This document shows, in pieces, positions 59,656 through 64,000 of a stretch of 64,000 nt of DNA. The notes below the pieces were generated by a model. That model had not been told where the DNA came from, did no database searches, and worked only from the letters and a program-made list of their open reading frames with translations. The position numbers were made by a program, and so were the translations under genes. This DNA is from Erigeron canadensis (Eukaryota > Streptophyta > Magnoliopsida > Asterales > Asteraceae): contig NC_057761.1 of the NCBI RefSeq assembly GCF_010389155.1, positions 49,896,213 through 49,960,212 of the forward strand, given 5' to 3'. Position 1 is the stretch's first letter, and each line of letters starts with the position of its first letter.

Positions 59656-60649
59656 AAATAGAACTGAATCAAATATATTTAAGATGATCAATTCCATTAG
59701 AATGACACCTTTGACCATCTTTACTCATTTTGGAAGGAACATTTTCATAAAATTTACATACCTGGAAAACAAAATTGATTTTGTTCAAGACTCTTAACAG
59801 TTTGCAACTCTTTTTTACATTTAAATAACCTCAAAGAACACGTTGTTTAAACCTGCTGCTACTTTTTCATTGTTATTTGAGTTATTAGCAAAACAAAGAC
59901 AATCAAAAACTCTTAGATGGGAAAGGTTTGATTCAATAACCAAGAAGAACAAGCTGTCTAGCAAAGTCTCGAGCTCCCTCGCTCTGCCTTCTGAACAGGA
60001 CCCATAGAAAATCCATACACCTAACGCCTGCCGACAACCGTAATGGTATACTACAGACATAAACAAGCAAGTACTAGAACTCTAGAAGTATGGAATACCT
60101 CACAACGATGACATCCAGAGTACAGGCATCAAAAACACAGAACATATCAAGATAATGCCAACTTATAGCCTCTAATACCACCCGTATCATTTAAAGTGAA
60201 CATAAAGTTGCAAGGAACCATCAATTTGCCAAACAGAAAACACTAACTAGATCTTGCAATGACAGCATAAAAATACTCAGCATTAGTATTTCCGTTGCAC
60301 CTTCAGCTTTTAGAAGACAAAGCAATGTCACCAAAATTAAATTTGAAAATTCCAGTTTAAACAAAATTAACAGATAAATTGATGGCTTTAGACCCGAGAA
60401 GAATGATGATCAAAATCTACGACCTAACATCATGGATCCCTTGCCTACAAACACACATGGAATATCTAACCAATTGTCATTGTGAAAACAGAAACAAAAA
60501 ATGCAAGATGAATGTATAACATCATGAGCAAGTACTCGACCGTAAAAACTGGTCATGAGACCTTGGGAACACAAGTCCATGAAAAAAACATACCCAAAGA
60601 TTCTAAAGTTAGCCATGAGGAATCATAGATTTAACTATTTACGGACCTT
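59656..60649. other. Non-coding stretch
   Basis: Possibly the 3' flank of the lysine-rich gene read on the minus strand. Short frames on both strands have no family features. Confidence 0.4.
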
Positions 60650-60919
60650 CTTACGCTACCCAGCAACTCCTTGTAACTTCTTCTCCCACGATCATTGTGC
60701 TCTTTCTTTTAGAAGTTTCACGACTTTGATCTTGGCCATCTTACGATACCCAGCAACTCTTTGTAACTTCTTCTCCAGCGATCTTTGTGCTCTTTCTATT
60801 ACAAGTTTCACGGCTTTTATCTCGACCTTCTTACGATTGCTAGCTTTTTGTACCTTCTTAAACTTTCGGGCAGCTCTATGTGCTCTTTCTTTTAGAAAAG
60901 CCTGTTTCTCGATGTCTCC
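60650..60919 (-). repeat. Three 90-bp tandem repeats
   Basis: Units begin cttacg (plus strand) at 60650, 60740 and 60830. The first two are about 85 percent alike; the third is diverged. Each encodes 30 residues of a basic helix such as ERAQRSLEKKLQRVAGYRK. The most 3' unit has acquired in-frame stops. Confidence 0.85.
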
Positions 60920-61216
60920 CAATTTCCTTTTTTTTGCCCGATATGTTGGGTCTATAAAATTAGCCTCCTTGTGCACTTCTTTCATCAGCCTTCTCACTTC
61001 AGTGCCGAGAAGTAAGAATTTAGACTCCATGTCAGACCTAAATCTAACATGATTATTCTTCGCTTCTGCTAAAGCCACCTCCAACAAGTCAATCTTGATA
61101 GCTTCTGCAGCAACCAGCTTTTGACTTCCCTTGAAGTCTCTTTTTGCCTTGACAACTCTTCCCAGTCCCTCCACATACGTTGAGTCCACAGTCTCATACA
61201 CCTTGCAAATCGCCAT
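60692..61216 (-). CDS. Lysine-rich repeat protein of unknown function
   Basis: An open frame of 174 residues from the ATG at 61216, starting MAICKVYETVDSTYVEGLGR, with a predicted helical, highly charged body (KRDFKGSQKLVAAEAIKI, then RSDMESKFLLLGTEVRRLMK). It ends in 30-residue basic repeats. The stop at 60692-60694 replaces the Arg of the homologous position in the neighbouring repeat (CGA to TGA), and a second stop follows where the other unit has Tyr, so the present C-terminus looks like a premature truncation. A tract ending ttttttgtgcag just upstream of the ATG could be an acceptor, implying a 5' leader intron; an alternative ATG at 61228 lies within it. I do not recognise the family. 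It could be a small gene or a decaying copy. Confidence 0.5.
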   Translation of the reverse strand: MAICKVYETVDSTYVEGLGRVVKAKRDFKGSQKLVAAEAIKIDLLEVALAEAKNNHVRFRSDMESKFLLLGTEVRRLMKEVHKEANFIDPTYRAKKRKLGDIEKQAFLKERAHRAARKFKKVQKASNRKKVEIKAVKLVIERAQRSLEKKLQRVAGYRKMAKIKVVKLLKERAQ

Positions 61217-61734
61217 CTTTGACTGCACAAAAAATCCTAATTAGTGACAGAAAATTTCATAAAAAGGATACTCAAAATATAAGTAGTAGTGTTAGCTTAG
61301 ATTGATGTTGGTCAATAACAACATAAGGAAGGGACATATAGCATAAAAAGGGTTATTGGGACTGTCATTCATGACATATGAGACTTGTTAGCTGCAGCGG
61401 CGGCTGACTTATGGATGGCAACTTAGAAAGGCTGACTAGAAATCTACAATTCTGTTCTCCCAAGTGTATGAACATTATAATCACTACTATTCTCGACCGA
61501 TAAAATTTTAGCATCTACCACTAGGCTACTTGTTCTACTTGTAACTCCTATACTTAACTGCCAACCCAATTTGCACACTACCAAAATGCTCCTATTTACT
61601 TACCCAGTCAAACTTGAAGAGCTACCAAACTCAAACTGCCATATGATTCAAACCCGTATCTGACCCATCTGTGTGATTTCTTCACACGTCATGCATCCAG
61701 AGTGGATTAGAATAGATGATCCAAAGAAAGTGTA

Positions 61735-62165
61735 AAGTTGCAGGAAGCTCAACGGATGATGCAAATGCTAAAGTAACTTAAAGAGTGTGAGGCAGCACGA
61801 AAACCTATTGAAGAAGCTCCTCCAGTATTTAAGAAAACCTCAGTCATAGTTCAGGACAGAGAAAAAGTTACCTTTTCAACTGAGGTTGAAAGCTTGAAGT
61901 TAGGCAGGCCCTTTACCTAAGTTATGGTTCATTTAGATGGTTGGGAGGGGTCAAGTTGTTTTAAGTTTAGGATAGTATCAGGTACTTCACTGGGATGTGG
62001 TAACTCCATCTATTACGTTGTGCAGGCTTTGCTGCTAAATCCAAAGCAAGATGTAGAAGAGACTAGAAAGTCTTTGATAGAAGGTGATACAGAAATAACG
62101 ATCTAATGAAAAAGTTTGAAGAAGCTGAGAAAAGAGCAGACCAGCTTCAAGACTCTACTTAAAGG
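61735..62165 (+). pseudogene. Myosin XI coiled-coil fragment
   Basis: Segments read QEAQRMMQMLK, then IEEAPPVFKKTSVIVQDREK and TEVESLK, then after about 125 bp of non-coding sequence ALLLNPKQDVEETRKSLIEG, then KKFEEAEKRADQLQDST across a frameshift. This is the coiled-coil that follows the IQ motifs in plant class XI myosins. The gap ends in tgtgcag and is probably an unspliced intron, so the copy came from DNA and not from mature mRNA. Stops and a frameshift make it a pseudogene. No motor or IQ domain is present. Confidence 0.68.
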
Positions 62166-62239
62166 TTTGTGGTCAATCACTAAAAAACGATATCCATATT
62201 GGATTTTTATATTAACGCAGTCATGTAAATGTATCAAGG

Positions 62240-63035
62240 TTTGTCTGTTGTTTGAAAGGGGAGTTGGAACAAGTTAGGGGTTTAGTAAAAGGATTGGGGA
62301 TAAACAAGCCGAGATTTCTCATTATTCGACGTTTTAGATACTGCTAACAATAATGATGGAAATTATAGTCAGTTACAGAGTTTACATTATATCTTGGTGA
62401 TGTTTGGATAGATGAGAGATCGTTGCTTAATGCTAATTCAGAAATGGATACAGATTACATGGATAGAAGGGCTTTAACAAGGGTTTATTTTGATATGTGT
62501 CTGGCGAAAGATAGGAGAGCGTTAATGAGAATTAACTCTGAAATGGGGACGTTCCAAATATATATGAATAAGTTTAGACAGTTAGGTTTATCAGTTGGTG
62601 GTGATTATGTGAAGAAAAAGAACAGGCCGCCAAAGGCTGATCAATATTATAGGAATTCTGATTTCCTAGAGAAACAAAGATTACCTCTTGAGAGTAACAA
62701 AAGGCTAAGTTTAATGCAGCCATGCAGGAATAAAGTTGGATAACTCCGTTGGTATTGAAAGACATAAGAATCAAGCGTTTAAGAGTTGCTTTAATTTGCT
62801 TCAGAGGTTGATCAAACACGACCAAGTTGAGTGTTTAAAGAACATGTTAATGCGAAATTACCCGGGCTTCGTAATTATCATGACATCATCAAACATCCAA
62901 TGGATTAGAGAACGCTTAAGTGTCGATTATCTCAGAACTTTTAGAAGACACCTGGTGAATTTGCGGAGTATGTGAGACTCGCATTTCGTAAAGCAATGAC
63001 ATATTTGAAGAAAGATGGGCAGTGATCGAGTATGA
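62240..63035 (+). pseudogene. Bromodomain protein (GTE family) pseudogene fragment
   Basis: Plant GTE proteins are BET-like chromatin readers of acetyl-histones. Remnants in order are KGELEQVRGLVKGLG (about 62258), PPKADQYYRNSDFL then ESNKR (about 62625-62710), CFNLLQRLIKHDQ (about 62785), and bromodomain pieces in shifted frames: LRNYHDIIKHPMD (about 62868), EFAEYVRLAFRKAMTY (about 62957) and IFEERWAVIEYD (about 63002). The YHDIIKHPMD motif includes part of the acetyl-lysine pocket. About 15 codons between AMTY and IFEER are deleted, and several frameshifts and stops are present. It follows the myosin fragment in the same orientation with about 75 bp between them. Confidence 0.8.
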
Positions 63036-63703
63036 CTCGAGGTGTGGAGCATTTCATTGTTCTCTTAATAGTGGGACGCTGACGACCCTTTGTATGGAGA
63101 TCAATTAACGGCTGAAGATGGTGACAAATGCAATGCTGTGCACTACAACAATAGGCGCTCCCACTGGCAACATCCTCACAAGACTAGACTACCACACTTC
63201 TTCAAGCAAACTGAGTATCACACAGTCATAAAACATATGTTGGGATGTATGTAACATGTTTGTAAATTTTTTTATTTGTAATATATGTTATGTTATAAAG
63301 TTTCTTCAGCATATAACCTACTAAGTTATCAATGATTATTATAGTTTATTTGTTTATATAGACAATCCCTAAACCATTTATCAGTAAATATGCCATAAAC
63401 ACTTGCCATAGGGGATTTATTCATTATGGTCCTTTGGAATTTATGGTTGCCATGGCTTATATATGGATAAAGGATTTCATGTCTAAATGTGATATTATTG
63501 AAGTTTAGGTTCTCATGTTCCAGGTGAATGTCAAAAAATTTATTCAAAGGGATGGTCTTGATGTTGATGTTTCAAGTTTGCATATAAAAGGAAGTGTTAT
63601 TTTTTGTGAAACAATATTGTTAGCTTTCAAGTAAGTTAACCTTCTAAATAGGCCAGTTTGTTTTAATATATTGTAATTTACATGACTGGCCAGTAAAACA
63701 GCT
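63036..63703. other. Non-coding DNA
   Basis: No gene recognised downstream of the bromodomain fragment; AT-rich with short frames only. Confidence 0.45.
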
Positions 63704-63714
63704 TTATCCTAAAA

Positions 63715-64000
63715 TTACCTCTGGAATGGTGTAGAGAACCATCCTCCAATTAGTTGTTCTCTGATCCACATCTTTATAGCTGAAATGTTGGAGTTGTCCT
63801 TCCTGAGCTGTATAGTCCGAAAATTCGCAGGAGATGGTGGAAGAAAAGCAGGTGGCTTCCCATAGACCGTTTGTCTGATCTTGGATATGTAGGTACCCAG
63901 TTTTATCACGAATGGTATTGGGTACCTCGCAATAAAACAAGAAGTACTCTTGTGTGTCCAGCATACAGGGATGTAAATCACGGTTTCCTGGTGATATTAA
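63715..64000 (-). other. Unidentified open frame reaching the window end
   Basis: On the minus strand two overlapping frames stay open from the window edge to a possible donor (ccagag|gtaatt near 63715-63720). One reads LDTQEYFLFYCEVPNTIRDK, the other KPPAFLPPSPANFRTIQLRK. Neither is recognisable, and which is coding, if any, cannot be decided here. Confidence 0.25.

Noticed and set aside
62574..62825. Minus-strand open frame
   Set aside because: It is antisense to the GTE bromodomain remnants, which are recognisable on the plus strand.

Overview
The window is nuclear DNA of a flowering plant. It has spliced genes with GT-AG introns, plant-specific families (plastid S1 RNA-binding protein, theta glutathione transferases, a P1B copper ATPase of the HMA5 type, an MLO exon), AT-rich intergenic DNA and dense plant mobile elements (tRNA-derived SINEs, LINE tails, hAT, MULE, Helitron-like, PIF/Harbinger and Ty1-copia relics). 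The repeat styles suggest a eudicot, possibly Asteraceae; that is an inference from general familiarity, not from a database match. Layout: 0.8-5.8 kb, an S1-domain plastid-type protein (+, 5' end outside the window or not found). 9.7-10.1 kb, a small intronless ubiquitin-like gene (+). 14.0-18.1 kb, a complete three-exon beta-tubulin gene (+). 22.9-27.1 kb, a complete six-exon copper-transporting P1B ATPase (+). 27.5-50.4 kb, three theta-class GST genes on the minus strand, each with the same seven-exon structure, separated by transposon-rich DNA that includes a truncated Harbinger transposase and a decayed 6.1-kb copia element. Only the third GST ends in the peroxisomal signal SKL. An orphan first exon of an MLO gene lies just downstream of it. 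From 51 to 64 kb the window is almost entirely mobile and captured DNA: a MITE, a 0.7-kb hAT with an 8-bp target duplication, a 4.4-kb hAT with a perfect 8-bp duplication that carries a nested MULE, a Helitron end and a minisatellite, SINE/LINE-tailed retroposons, and broken fragments of host genes (plastid EF-G, myosin XI, a GTE bromodomain protein). A lysine-rich repeat protein of unknown function is read on the minus strand at 60.7-61.2 kb. The genes do not form a pathway. The one functional cluster is the theta GST array, where local duplication was followed by divergence of the C-terminal targeting signal. The most unusual structure is at 57.8-58.2 kb: a unit bounded by a 15-bp direct repeat that joins an antisense plastid EF-G fragment to a SINE/LINE-type 3' tail. 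I found no wholly new gene system; the novelty is in chimeric retroposition, nested transposons and gene-fragment capture. All exon boundaries were read by eye from splice signals and reading-frame continuity.
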